The notes: generated from the sequence alone by a model not told the origin. A stretch of DNA of 64,000 nucleotides from Bacteroidota bacterium (GCA_026391455.1 JAPLEH010000067.1:1-64000), one strand, 5' to 3'; shown: positions 25,701 to 34,063, numbered from the stretch's first letter. Numbers and translations: made by a program.

Positions 25701-26516
25701 TTAAAGACCGATACTGAAAATAAAAAAATGCTGCTGCTCCCAGGTAGTCAGCACCTGGTTGTATCGACCACCCGATTCCGAAAATGCGGTCAACCCCTTT
25801 TGTTTAAGTAAAGCTGTTTTTTCAGGAATATTTTTCCCAAAATAGGTAATGGCCGGATAGTTGAAATGATCCGTCTGGTGCAATCCGATGATCATTAAAC
25901 CATCTGTCAGTATCGCATGCGGATATACCGAACTGGTATGATACTTTACCGTAAAACCTAATTTCGTCCAATAAAGAATAGTTGAATCGAGATTGCTGAC
26001 CGGATGACAAAATTCGCCAAACACTCCACAGAGCCGGTTTGGATACTTTTCATCAACCGAAAAATCGGTGGGATTCATGGTGGCCATCGTTAGACCCCGG
26101 GGTTGTTTGAATCCCCCGAGATTGGTGGCCAGCATAATGTTGAACCTATCCGGTGTTTTGAAATAATAGCGCCAGATCGCATCACCCTCCCGGGGCTTTT
26201 GGGTAAATCGAATACCGGCTGCTTCCAGCTTTGCAGCAATGCTATCAGCAGCGTCGGAATAATAGGTGAGACCGATATAAGGCTGCGGATCTTTGCGCAA
26301 CATGATCAGTAAACTGCCATCACTCAACTGCATCCAGGGAGAAGGGAAGGTATTGGTGCCCGTGATTTCAAAACCCAGTTTTTGATATACCGCTGCTGAA
26401 GAATCCAGATCGGTCGTGGTGATATACACACAGGCCACGTCACCTAATAATGATTGGCCCTTTGAAGAAAGAACCATACAGCTATATAACGCAACAGCTA
26501 CGAATACCTTTTTCAT
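25701..26516 (-). CDS. Exported two-domain VOC (glyoxalase-like) protein
   Basis: 271 residues. The signal peptide is about 1-20 (MKKVFVAVALYSCMVLSSKG). Two vicinal-oxygen-chelate modules follow. The first (about 26-135) has VACVYITTTDLDSSAAVYQKLGFEI and the strand FNIMLATNLGG; the second (about 155-265) has HPVSNLDSTILYWTKLGFTVKYH. VOC proteins include glyoxalases, dioxygenases and resistance proteins; the metal ligands cannot be assigned with confidence and the substrate is unknown. Export to the periplasm is unusual for VOC proteins, but the signal peptide is clear. It stands between the ilvE operon and the small membrane protein gene. Confidence 0.8.
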   Translation of the reverse strand: MKKVFVAVALYSCMVLSSKGQSLLGDVACVYITTTDLDSSAAVYQKLGFEITGTNTFPSPWMQLSDGSLLIMLRKDPQPYIGLTYYSDAADSIAAKLEAAGIRFTQKPREGDAIWRYYFKTPDRFNIMLATNLGGFKQPRGLTMATMNPTDFSVDEKYPNRLCGVFGEFCHPVSNLDSTILYWTKLGFTVKYHTSSVYPHAILTDGLMIIGLHQTDHFNYPAITYFGKNIPEKTALLKQKGLTAFSESGGRYNQVLTTWEQQHFFIFSIGL

Positions 26517-26622
26517 TGTTCGCTTTATGATATACTAAAGCTAACTACTTTTCGCTGAATGTTATGAAACTTACACGCAACGGTCCCGCAGTCATTGAAA
26601 TCAACTGATGTGAACTACGCAT

Positions 26623-26649
26623 AAAATAAAGCCAGGCTACAAGCCTGGC
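26623..26649 (-). terminator. Terminator of ilvE
   Basis: GCCAGGCT-ACA-AGCCTGGC (26631-26649) forms an 8-bp stem with an A/T-rich tail on both sides, so it may work in both directions. Confidence 0.75.
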
Positions 26650-26655
26650 CTTTTA

Positions 26656-27741
26656 CTAACCCACAATATAATTCCATCCGTATTTATCTTCTTCCCGGCC
26701 TGTACGGATCGCATGTAATTTTCGTTTAAGTGTTTCGTGCAGACTTTGCTTTCCATAGGCAGGCAATGTATAATCGTTTCCATTGATGCCGATCATTTGT
26801 ATCGGTGCCACCACCGCCGCCGTACCTGCACCAAATGCTTCTGTAATCGTTTTCTTTTCGAAAGCTTCTTCCAGTTCCTCCACAGATACAGGTCTTTCCG
26901 CAACTGCATATCCCATCTCTTCTGCCAATACCAATAAGGTATCACGGGTTACGCCATCCAGTATTGAATCAGACAATGGTGGCGTAATGATCGTATCATT
27001 GATTACAAACATTACATTCATTGAACCAGACTCTTCAATAAAACGGTTTTCTTTTGCATCGGTCCACAACACCTGGTCATAGCCCATCTCTCTTGCCAGC
27101 CGGGTAGGGAATAAAGCACCACCATAATTACCACCGCATTTAGCTGCACCGGTACCTCCTTTGGCAGCCCGTACATATTCTGTTTCTACTTTTACACGGA
27201 GTGGCCGGCTGAACAATTCATTTACCGGTCCGGTAAAAATGACAAAGCGATATTCGTCTGCGATTTTGATTCCGAATTTTGCTTCACTTGCATACATAAA
27301 TGGACGCAGATATAATGCAGCATCGGATCCATCAGGAACCCAGGCCTGGTCCACTTCAATCAATTTTACCAATCCATCCACAAATATTTCCCGGGGTGGA
27401 ATCGCCATACACATACGTTGCAGGGAACGGGCAAAGCGCTCGTAATGTCTTTCCATGCGAAAAATATTGATCCGGCCATCCTGCATACGGAAGGCCTTCA
27501 TTCCTTCAAATACCGTTTGCCCGTAATGCAGTGCGAGTGCAGCGGGGCTCAGCGATAAATTAGAAAACGGTACCACCATCGGCTGATCCCATCCATTGTC
27601 CGCCATTGGTGCAGTAACCGAATAATCGCATACCAGCATATGATCGGAAACATATTTTCCAAATTCCAGTTCGTCAAAATTCACTTCCTTGATTTTTGAG
27701 TGTGCTGCTTTACGTACAGCGATCTCCGTGAGTAGTTCCAT
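26656..27741 (-). CDS. ilvE: Branched-chain amino acid aminotransferase
   Basis: 361 residues, the length of the eukaryotic-like BCAT group (BCAT_beta). YVRAAKGGTGAAKCGGNYGGAL contains the PLP lysine region before the conserved GGNY. QVLWTDAKENRFIEESGSMNVMFV and ILDGVTRDTLLVLAEEMGY complete the class IV aminotransferase signature. It transfers amino groups between glutamate and Leu, Ile or Val in the cytoplasm. It lies 25 nt downstream of a GNAT gene and is very likely co-transcribed with it. The pair is divergent from a MocR-type regulator gene with a candidate direct-repeat operator between them, so control by that regulator is a reasonable inference. Confidence 0.95.
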   Translation of the reverse strand: MELLTEIAVRKAAHSKIKEVNFDELEFGKYVSDHMLVCDYSVTAPMADNGWDQPMVVPFSNLSLSPAALALHYGQTVFEGMKAFRMQDGRINIFRMERHYERFARSLQRMCMAIPPREIFVDGLVKLIEVDQAWVPDGSDAALYLRPFMYASEAKFGIKIADEYRFVIFTGPVNELFSRPLRVKVETEYVRAAKGGTGAAKCGGNYGGALFPTRLAREMGYDQVLWTDAKENRFIEESGSMNVMFVINDTIITPPLSDSILDGVTRDTLLVLAEEMGYAVAERPVSVEELEEAFEKKTITEAFGAGTAAVVAPIQMIGINGNDYTLPAYGKQSLHETLKRKLHAIRTGREEDKYGWNYIVG

Positions 27742-27766
27742 ATACGTTGTTTTATGGGTTTACTGT

Positions 27767-28165
27767 TTAGTTTGCACGGTAAAGTATAAATCCGTTTTTA
27801 ACGGTTTCCATACCTGCTTTCGGATAATAGTCCATGGCTGTATCCACCGATAATAATAATACCATCGATTGCTCTCCTGCGAGTTCTTTTGTTCGGGCAA
27901 TCAGTGCCTTCCCAATACCAAACCGCTGAAATGACTTTGCCACTGCGAGGTCAGACAGGTAACAACACCAGCAATAATCCGTAAGGCTGCGCGCAATGCC
28001 GATCAGTTGGCCATTGCTCCATGCACTCACGATCAGGTTTGACTGATCATACATCTGCTGTATCCGGAGAAAATCCGTAGTGGGCCTGCTCAATCCCGCA
28101 TCATCATATAAGGCTGCCACTTCCACTGCCGGAGGACGATAATCGGATCTGTATGTTATCTCCAT
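27767..28165 (-). CDS. GNAT-family N-acetyltransferase
   Basis: 132 residues. The GNAT core shows strand 4-motif A LSDLAVAKSFQRFGIGKALIARTKEL (about 74-99), with the acetyl-CoA loop QRFGIGK, and a C-terminal YPKAGMETVKNGFILYR strand pair. The substrate cannot be predicted; the family includes amino acid, antibiotic and protein acetyltransferases. It is the first gene of a probable two-gene operon with ilvE, and a link to amino acid metabolism would be inference from context only. Confidence 0.85.
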   Translation of the reverse strand: MEITYRSDYRPPAVEVAALYDDAGLSRPTTDFLRIQQMYDQSNLIVSAWSNGQLIGIARSLTDYCWCCYLSDLAVAKSFQRFGIGKALIARTKELAGEQSMVLLLSVDTAMDYYPKAGMETVKNGFILYRAN

Positions 28166-28293
28166 TTGTTATTTATTTTATCAATGTAATTACATCACCT
28201 GTACATGATGTCTATACACGAGTTTCCCTCATGCCATGCTACCCATGCATTGAAAAAGAATATGCAAATATTTCACCGTTTTTATAAATAAAA

Positions 28294-28343
28294 CAGATTC
28301 AGTTTTAGTATTTTTGACTAGATCAGATTCCGAATTAGTAATT
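28294..28343. promoter_or_regulatory. Two direct repeats 30 bp apart, candidate MocR operator
   Basis: CAGATTCAGTTTTAGTATTT at 28294-28313 and CAGATTCCGAATTAGTAATT at 28324-28343 share 16 of 20 bases, with starts 30 bp apart (about three helical turns). MocR/GabR/PdxR proteins are known to bind spaced direct repeats. The first repeat overlaps the -7 element of the regulator gene itself, which would fit autoregulation. Confidence 0.5.
28309..28316 (+). promoter_or_regulatory. Candidate -7 element TATTTTTG of the MocR-type gene
   Basis: Matches TAnnTTTG; no TTG at the ideal -33 spacing. It implies a leader of about 155 nt that contains the heptamer array. Confidence 0.35.
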
Positions 28344-28405
28344 ATTGAAGACCCGAACTATAATCAACTCAAATAAACACCATCCAAAACACTATCTCAT
28401 CATTT

Positions 28406-28468
28406 ATCAAACATCGTACACCGTACACTGTACATCGCACATCGTACATCGTACATCAAACACCGTAC
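28406..28468. repeat. Nine-unit heptamer word array, ATCGTAC type
   Basis: Units ATCGTAC (28413, 28441, 28448), ACCGTAC (28420, 28462), ATCAAAC (28406, 28455), ACTGTAC and ATCGCAC fill 63 bp with no indel. The array ends 10 bp before the ATG of the MocR-type gene, so it occupies the translation initiation region. Confidence 0.75.
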
Positions 28469-28478
28469 ATAATTAAAT

Positions 28479-29927
28479 ATGGCTAAACAAACAACAACCC
28501 ACGAAGACCATCTTTATATGCAGGTGGCCGATGGCCTTGAAAAAATGATCAGCGAAGATGTACTGAAGATCGGCGACAAACTTCCTTCGGTACGTGTGCT
28601 GAGCGATGAGTATGGTATAAGTATGGGCACAGCTTTTCAGGCCTATTATCATCTCGAAGGAAAAGGACTGATCGAATCAAGACCCAAATCAGGATACTAT
28701 GTCCGTTTCAATCAGCGGCGTTACCGGGATTTACCCGCTGTGGTTACACCCGAGCCTATATCTCATGAAGTAAGTGTAAAAGAAATGATCGCATCGATCT
28801 ATTCTGATATTGCGAACAGCAACCCGAAAGTCATCAATTTCGCATTGGCGGTACCCGATATCTCCTTGCTGCCTGCTGCCAAGATCAACAAATCAGTGAC
28901 CCAGGTATTGCGTCATTATAAAGATCATTGCCTGAGTTATGAACATACACAGGGCAATCCGGAGCTGCGCAAACAGATTGCCAAACTGGCTTTCAATTGG
29001 GGTGGTAAAATTCAGCCGGATGAAATCGTGGTAACATCCGGCTGTCTCGAAGCCATGACCCTTTGTCTGCGGGCAGTAACGCAACCCGGAGATACCGTAG
29101 CGGTGGAGTCGCCAAATTATTTTGGTGTATTCCAGGCCATCGAAAGCATGGGGTTGAAAGTAGTGGAGTTAACGTCTTCACCCGTTACCGGACTGGATCT
29201 CGACAACCTTCAGCAGGCTTTGAAAAAATTCAATATCAAAGCTTGTGTGGTAATACCCAATTTCAATAACCCACTGGGTGGATGTATGCCGGATGAGAAC
29301 AAAGAAAAACTGGTACGCATATTATCGCGCCAAAATATTCCTCTCATTGAAGATGATATCTATGGTGAATTGTATTTCGGAAAAAAAAGGCCGCGCACTT
29401 GTAAATATTATGATACCAGGGGACTGGTAATGCATTGTTCCTCACTGAGTAAATCGCTGGCCCCGGGCTATCGTATCGGTTGGGTCATTCCCGGGAAATT
29501 CATCGAACAGGTAAAACAATTCAAGCGCATCCACAACATCAGCTCCCCTACCCTCACCCAGGCAGCCATCGCCCATTACCTGCAGCATGGCCGGTATGAA
29601 TATCATCTCAAAACCATGCGGAGGAATCTTCACACCCAATTTCTGCGGTACCAGCAGGCTATCATTGCCTATTTTCCCGAAGACACCAAAGTATCCAGGC
29701 CGGCGGGGGGCTTTGTATTCTGGGTAGAGTTGAATAAAAAGATCAATACATTCAAACTAAGAGTGGAGGCCATGAAACATCATATATCCATTGTACCGGG
29801 AAAGATTTTTTCCGGGAATAATAATTATAACAATTGTATGCGCATCAGCTTCGGAAAACCCTGGGATGATAATGCAGATTATGGGTTGCAGCTGCTGGGG
29901 AAGATGATTAAGAAAATGATAGGATAA
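28479..29927 (+). CDS. MocR-type regulator (GntR winged helix plus aminotransferase domain)
   Basis: 482 residues. The N-terminal GntR-type winged helix is about 12-78 (LEKMISEDVLKIGDKLPSVRVLSDEYGISMGTAFQAYYHLEGKGLIESRPKSGYYV). A linker follows, then a fold-type I aminotransferase domain from about 100 to the end, with the PLP-lysine motif SSLSKSLAPGYRIGW and the VIPNFNNPLGG segment. In MocR proteins the second domain senses PLP or an amino-compound adduct rather than acting as an enzyme. The gene is divergent from GNAT-ilvE with direct repeats between them. An AT-rich 13-bp inverted repeat just after the stop may end the transcript. Effector and targets are not known. Confidence 0.9.
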   Translation: MAKQTTTHEDHLYMQVADGLEKMISEDVLKIGDKLPSVRVLSDEYGISMGTAFQAYYHLEGKGLIESRPKSGYYVRFNQRRYRDLPAVVTPEPISHEVSVKEMIASIYSDIANSNPKVINFALAVPDISLLPAAKINKSVTQVLRHYKDHCLSYEHTQGNPELRKQIAKLAFNWGGKIQPDEIVVTSGCLEAMTLCLRAVTQPGDTVAVESPNYFGVFQAIESMGLKVVELTSSPVTGLDLDNLQQALKKFNIKACVVIPNFNNPLGGCMPDENKEKLVRILSRQNIPLIEDDIYGELYFGKKRPRTCKYYDTRGLVMHCSSLSKSLAPGYRIGWVIPGKFIEQVKQFKRIHNISSPTLTQAAIAHYLQHGRYEYHLKTMRRNLHTQFLRYQQAIIAYFPEDTKVSRPAGGFVFWVELNKKINTFKLRVEAMKHHISIVPGKIFSGNNNYNNCMRISFGKPWDDNADYGLQLLGKMIKKMIG

Positions 29928-29929
29928 AA

Positions 29930-29967
29930 ATTAAAATCTCATTCTAATATTATGATGAGATTTTAAT
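29930..29967. terminator. AT-rich inverted repeat after the MocR-type gene
   Basis: ATTAAAATCTCAT (29930-29942) and ATGAGATTTTAAT (29955-29967) form a perfect 13-bp stem with a 12-nt loop. No T-run follows, so the terminator role is uncertain. Confidence 0.4.
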
Positions 29968-30256
29968 ATAAGCCAGAAGCTAAATTCAATTTGTTGAGCG
30001 GTGATGTATGGCCCGGCGAGTGCAAATACGATGTTCTGTGTAGCAGAAGTAGTATTTGGCATTTCTATGCAAAGCTGATGGCTGCTTTTATCAGGTGAAT
30101 ATCATAGTATCCTTCCGCTTTTGAATCACCCGGTTATTAAAAGTAAATCAACCATAACTATTCTATACTTATCCGAAAACACTTTACATCAGTCTTACTT
30201 TACTTTTAACAGTCTTTTGCAACAGGTTTTTTTACCTTGCCGCCAAATCATTACCC

Positions 30257-32167
30257 ATGCTGCGAAAAACAATTATTCCTGCCTTATTCCAGTTCTTTAC
30301 CATATATGCTTACGCCCAAACAAGTAACTTCACGTATATACCGGAAAAACCTAAACCAGGAGAAGTGATCACCATCTTTTATGAACCTTCCGGTAAATTA
30401 AAGGGGACCACTGGTCCGATTGAAACTGTCGTTTACCAGCAAGGTGGTGGAAATGAACAAGCTGATAATCTGGAATTGCATCGTGAAGGAGGAAAATACA
30501 CCGGCTCTTTCCGCACTGATACCGTAATGGATTTTGTTTACCTGTCATTCTCGGTCAACAATCAATACGACAATAATAATAATGAAGGTTACTGTATCCA
30601 TTTGTATCAGAATAATGAAATACGCAAGGGGAGTTATATCAGTGAATTTACATTATATCAGTATTTTGGCTCTCGTGCCGGAGTGGAAACCGATAATGAA
30701 ATGGCACTGGCAGCACTTGAAAAAGAGTTCAGCTCGTTTCCAGAGTCAAAAAAGCCAAATCTTTTAAACCAGATTCGGCTGCAAATGAGTCTTAACAGAG
30801 AAGCAAGTATGACTATTGCTCAAAAAACAATTGAGTCGCTTATCAAATCCGGGTTAATTGACGAAACGGATTATACGAACCTTGCCGGTCTTTACGAGCT
30901 GGCCAAATTACCTGAGCAGGCAAAGCTTATTAACGCAATGAAGAAAGATAAAATCCCCGGAGGTAATTGGGCCAGGAACGAAAAGATTGAATATTTTTAC
31001 GCAGAAAAAGACCCTGCAAAGAAAGAAACCCTTCTCAATGAAATCAATGAGCTGATAAAAAATAATATTGAATGGAAAGAGTATAAAAACAGCCTCGACG
31101 AATATAAGTCGCATGTAGCAGCAGCCTACCTGGAAAAAGTCAACATGACGAAAGTCAGAGAAATTTCCGCTACAATAAACGAAAAATCATTGCTTGCATT
31201 ATTCTTCAACCATATTACCATGGATATGCTGACAAAAAATGAACACCTTGATATTGTGGAAGAGATATCGGCCTTTACCACCGAATATGCAAAATCGCAA
31301 TGGCAGCAATCAAGCACAAACCGGCCTTCCTACATTACAGAAAAGGAATGGAGATTACAAAAGAAGAATGCCTATGCTCAATATGAAGATACCTATGCCC
31401 GGGTATTGTACCGGAAAGGGGACTATAAAAAGGGATATCTGTATGCGAAGGATGCAGCTATTTCACTTTCCGGAAGCAATGAGCCGGACTACAATACAAC
31501 ATACTCCCTTCTTGCAGAAAAGATATTCCCTTCGAAAAAAATTAAACCCGAACTTGAAACCTTCGTCAAAAACGGAGCCGCTGCAAATGAGATCATAAAT
31601 ATCCTTAAAGACATTTATGCGAAAAACAAAAAAGATACTTTCGGTTTTAGTAACTACATCAGTATTCTTCAGAAAAAGAACAGTCTCAATATAGCAGAGC
31701 AAATCCGGAAATCTGTGATCAGTGAAAAAACGCCTTCATTTGCTCTGTATAACATAAATGGCCAGAAGGTGGATTTCAGCGAACTTAAGGGCAAAGTAAT
31801 AGTGATCGATTTCTGGGCTACCTGGTGTGGCCCCTGCAAAGCGAGTTTTCCCGGCATGCAAAAGATGGTCACAAAATATAAAGACAACCCAGATGTAAAA
31901 TTCTTTTTCATTGACACCTGGGAGAATGCAGAGGATAAAAGAAAAAACGCTGCAGACTTTATAAAAGAAAACAATTACACTTTTGAAGTATTACTGGACA
32001 ACGATAACACCGTAGTGGAGGACTTTAAAGTGGAAGGTGTTCCCAAAAAGTTTGTGATAGACAAATCCGGAAAAATCATTTTCAAAACGATTGGATACAG
32101 TGGCAGCGAAGACAGGCTGATTGCTGAACTTTCCGCCATGATTGAAATTGCGTCGGAAAGCAAATAA
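30257..32167 (+). CDS. Exported TlpA-like thioredoxin-domain protein
   Basis: 636 residues. The signal peptide is about 1-20 (MLRKTIIPALFQFFTIYAYA). A large N-terminal part (about 21-490) begins with a beta domain (FTYIPEKPKPGEVITIFYEPSG) and continues as helical TPR-like sequence. The C-terminal AhpC/TSA-TlpA domain (about 492-636) has TPSFALYNINGQKVDFSELKGKVIVIDFWATWCGPCKASFP, with the WCGPC redox pair near 523, and the cis-proline segment VEGVPKKFVID. Such proteins act as periplasmic disulfide reductases or oxidases in Bacteroidota; partners are unknown. The 329 bp upstream hold a weak -7-like TACCTTGC just before the start region. The gene ends in a terminator that overlaps the 3' end of the convergent permease gene. 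Confidence 0.88.
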   Translation: MLRKTIIPALFQFFTIYAYAQTSNFTYIPEKPKPGEVITIFYEPSGKLKGTTGPIETVVYQQGGGNEQADNLELHREGGKYTGSFRTDTVMDFVYLSFSVNNQYDNNNNEGYCIHLYQNNEIRKGSYISEFTLYQYFGSRAGVETDNEMALAALEKEFSSFPESKKPNLLNQIRLQMSLNREASMTIAQKTIESLIKSGLIDETDYTNLAGLYELAKLPEQAKLINAMKKDKIPGGNWARNEKIEYFYAEKDPAKKETLLNEINELIKNNIEWKEYKNSLDEYKSHVAAAYLEKVNMTKVREISATINEKSLLALFFNHITMDMLTKNEHLDIVEEISAFTTEYAKSQWQQSSTNRPSYITEKEWRLQKKNAYAQYEDTYARVLYRKGDYKKGYLYAKDAAISLSGSNEPDYNTTYSLLAEKIFPSKKIKPELETFVKNGAAANEIINILKDIYAKNKKDTFGFSNYISILQKKNSLNIAEQIRKSVISEKTPSFALYNINGQKVDFSELKGKVIVIDFWATWCGPCKASFPGMQKMVTKYKDNPDVKFFFIDTWENAEDKRKNAADFIKENNYTFEVLLDNDNTVVEDFKVEGVPKKFVIDKSGKIIFKTIGYSGSEDRLIAELSAMIEIASESK

Positions 32168-32197
32168 TCTTTCTGCAATAATTTTATATAACGCCGG

Positions 32198-32225
32198 GAA
32201 TCACCTGCTACAGGTGATTCTTTTT
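32198..32225 (+). terminator. Terminator overlapping the 3' end of the convergent permease gene
   Basis: GAATCACCTG-CTA-CAGGTGATTC (32198-32220) is a perfect 10-bp stem followed by TTTTT. The right arm and the T-run are at the same time the last codons of the minus-strand permease gene, whose stop is at 32208-32210. Confidence 0.8.
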
Positions 32226-33638
32226 CCTTTTCCTGAAATAAAAATAAAACGGTACACCCAGTCCGGTAATAATGATTCCCAGCAGCGAATTGATCACGGG
32301 TTGCTGATGTGCCAGGTAATTGGAAATATCGTTGTATACCGTAGTGATCAGATAGAAAGCCGAGAATACAATGAAAAGGATGGTTACATAGGGATGGCCC
32401 CATATTTTATACGGCCTTTCCTTATCCTTCATTTTTTTGCGCAGCATAAAGATACCCACAGCACCCAACCCATAGGCGATCCAGGTAATGAAAACAAACA
32501 TATTGGCCAGCATATCAAAAGAGCCGGAGATGATGAACACACAGGTCCATATTCCATGGAGCCAGAGCGCGTTGCCGGGGGTATTGAATTTTTTATGATC
32601 CTTGCCCACCCAGGGTAAAAATACTTTGTCTTTCCCCATGGCATAGGTGATACGGGCCGTAGCCATCGTATTACCATTGATGGCACCCAATGTACAGATC
32701 ACGATCAGCGCGGCCACTACGGCTTCACCGGTGTTACCCAGGGCTGTTCCTATAGCATCGGCGGCCACCAGGTTCGAATTCGCAATGCTTTCCACGGGCA
32801 AGGCATACAGGTAAGCGAGATTTATGAGAACATAAACCAATACACAAATAAATACACCGGTAAACAGACTTTTAGGAATATTCCGTTGCGGATCTTTTAC
32901 TTCCCCTGCCATGGACGTAATATTAATCCAACCATCATACGCAAAGAAGGCCCATGTCATAGCAGCAATGATACCACTGAGGAGAGCCCCACCCTGTTTA
33001 GGTGCTGTTGCATCCACAAAATGATGTACCGAACCATTTCCAGCGAGGAAAATACCGGCTACCAGCAACACCATTACCCCTACTTTGATAAACGTGGAGA
33101 TCACCTGAAAAGCACTGCCGGCTTTGGTGCTGAGATAATTGAGTGCTGTAAAAACAAGCACCAGCAACACAGCGAGTGATTTAATTCCAATATTTTCCAG
33201 GGGATACAGATCGCCGATAAAGGGAATATGCCATACAACGGAATGTTCCATTACAGCATCCAGCCGGGGCAAATGCAAAAAATAATCGGCGTATTGGGCG
33301 CATACAAAAGCAATGGCGGCCACTGCTGCCGTATTGATCACGGAAAAAGCAGCCCATCCGTAGAGGTAGGCCACAAACTCACCAAACATTTTGCGGAAAT
33401 ATACATAGATGCCACCCGTTTCCGGAAGCATAGCACCGAGCTCGGCATAGATCAGCGCTCCAAATAAGGAAAACACACCGGCGATCACCCAAACCAGCGA
33501 AAGCCAGACAGGCGAACCCAGCAGCTTTGCCATTTCGGAAGGATTCTTAAATATACCCGACCCGATAATACTGCCCGCAATAACGGATGTGGCGGCCCAG
33601 AATCCGATTTTAGTAATGGAGGAAGAGTTGGAAGCCAT
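32208..33638 (-). CDS. APC-superfamily amino acid permease
   Basis: 476 residues from ATG 33638 (MASNSSSITKIGFWAATSVIAGSIIGSGIF). The longer frame from 33704 reads through a terminator-like hairpin and adds 22 residues not seen in the family. About 12 hydrophobic segments are visible. The first carries the GSIIGSGIF motif in which APC transporters bind the amino acid backbone; AMTWAFFAYDGWINITSMAGEVKDPQRNIPKS is the conserved TM6-loop signature. It resembles the basic/neutral amino acid or LAT-like branch. Inner membrane; substrate not determined. A short ORF with its own promoter and a hairpin lies directly upstream. Confidence 0.9.
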   Translation of the reverse strand: MASNSSSITKIGFWAATSVIAGSIIGSGIFKNPSEMAKLLGSPVWLSLVWVIAGVFSLFGALIYAELGAMLPETGGIYVYFRKMFGEFVAYLYGWAAFSVINTAAVAAIAFVCAQYADYFLHLPRLDAVMEHSVVWHIPFIGDLYPLENIGIKSLAVLLVLVFTALNYLSTKAGSAFQVISTFIKVGVMVLLVAGIFLAGNGSVHHFVDATAPKQGGALLSGIIAAMTWAFFAYDGWINITSMAGEVKDPQRNIPKSLFTGVFICVLVYVLINLAYLYALPVESIANSNLVAADAIGTALGNTGEAVVAALIVICTLGAINGNTMATARITYAMGKDKVFLPWVGKDHKKFNTPGNALWLHGIWTCVFIISGSFDMLANMFVFITWIAYGLGAVGIFMLRKKMKDKERPYKIWGHPYVTILFIVFSAFYLITTVYNDISNYLAHQQPVINSLLGIIITGLGVPFYFYFRKRKKNHL

Positions 33639-33654
33639 ATAAGAAAGGAAGATA

Positions 33655-33694
33655 ACAAAAAACCTTATCCCCCGCTTGAAAAGAGAGATAAGGT
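33655..33694 (-). terminator. Terminator or attenuator hairpin before the permease gene
   Basis: ACCTTATC (33662-33669) and GATAAGGT (33687-33694) pair across a 17-nt loop; on the minus strand a run of six T follows. It lies just after the stop of the 34-codon ORF and 17 bp before the permease ATG. Confidence 0.55.
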
Positions 33695-33700
33695 CTGAAA

Positions 33701-33805
33701 TCATTTACGCAGTGGCTTCAACCCGAATACCGGCTTTCTATACCGGCTATACTCCCCGGCCGGATACCTGGCTTTCCCGGAAAGACTAACAGGTTTGGAA
33801 GGCAT
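33701..33805 (-). CDS. Possible 34-residue basic peptide (leader ORF)
   Basis: The ORF from ATG 33805 encodes a 34-residue peptide beginning MPSKPVSLSGKARYP and ending FGLKPLRK, rich in Lys (5), Arg (4) and Pro (5). A good promoter match lies about 33 bp upstream (33838-33868) and a hairpin with T-run follows the stop, so promoter, ORF and terminator form a complete small unit. Its TGA overlaps an upstream ATG of the permease frame (ATGA). It could be a small protein gene or a leader peptide controlling the permease by attenuation. No homologue is known to me; existence as a protein is not proven. Confidence 0.4.
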   Translation of the reverse strand: MPSKPVSLSGKARYPAGEYSRYRKPVFGLKPLRK

Positions 33806-33837
33806 TGGATTACGTAAAAAAGTTGTGCGTTGCGATA

Positions 33838-33868
33838 TAAAGGTAAAAAGAAGATTTGTTTTTGTCAA
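33838..33868 (-). promoter_or_regulatory. Bacteroidota-type promoter for the 34-codon ORF
   Basis: On the minus strand TTG (33868-33866), a 20-bp spacer and TACCTTTA (33845-33838), one mismatch to TAnnTTTG. The predicted transcript begins about 25 nt before the ATG at 33805. Confidence 0.55.
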
Positions 33869-33891
33869 TACCCCCAAAAAACCACGGAATC

Positions 33892-33931
33892 CAATCATCC
33901 CATTATCAAATCATCCAATTATCGGATTATC
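33892..33931. repeat. Octamer word array, xxATYATC type
   Basis: CAATCATC, CCATTATC, AAATCATC, CAATTATC and GGATTATC in exact succession. It ends 5 bp before the second MITE-like element. Confidence 0.65.
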
Positions 33932-33936
33932 ACATC

Positions 33937-34063
33937 ATTATTGTCCGGGGAAAGTTTTTGCAAAACCCTGAAACATTGCCCCAGAGCGGGTTCTAGCCCC
34001 TCTCCTTTGGGGAGGGGTCTGAATTGATTTTCAAACTAATAAATAGTTTTACCGGACAACAAT
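33937..34063. mobile_element. MITE-like element, copy 2 (127 bp)
   Basis: Terminal inverted repeats ATTATTGTCCGG (33937-33948) and CCGGACAACAAT (34052-34063) match over 11 of 12 bases. Internally GCCCCTCTCC-TTTGGGGAGGGG makes a GC-rich hairpin. Its reverse complement equals copy 1 (7992-8170) apart from the 52-bp segment there and a few substitutions. No coding capacity. Octamer arrays flank both sides. Confidence 0.8.

Larger units (their letters stand above)
28166..28478. promoter_or_regulatory. Divergent control region of GNAT-ilvE and the MocR-type regulator
   Basis: It holds a 12-bp perfect palindrome ATGTAATTACAT (28184-28195), a direct-repeat operator candidate (28294-28343), a -7 element for the plus-strand gene (28309-28316) and a nine-unit heptamer array (28406-28468). 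Confidence 0.55.

Noticed and set aside
28406-28468. CRISPR array
   Set aside because: Heptamers abut with no spacers and the word drifts; no cas gene is present. The same holds for the other arrays.
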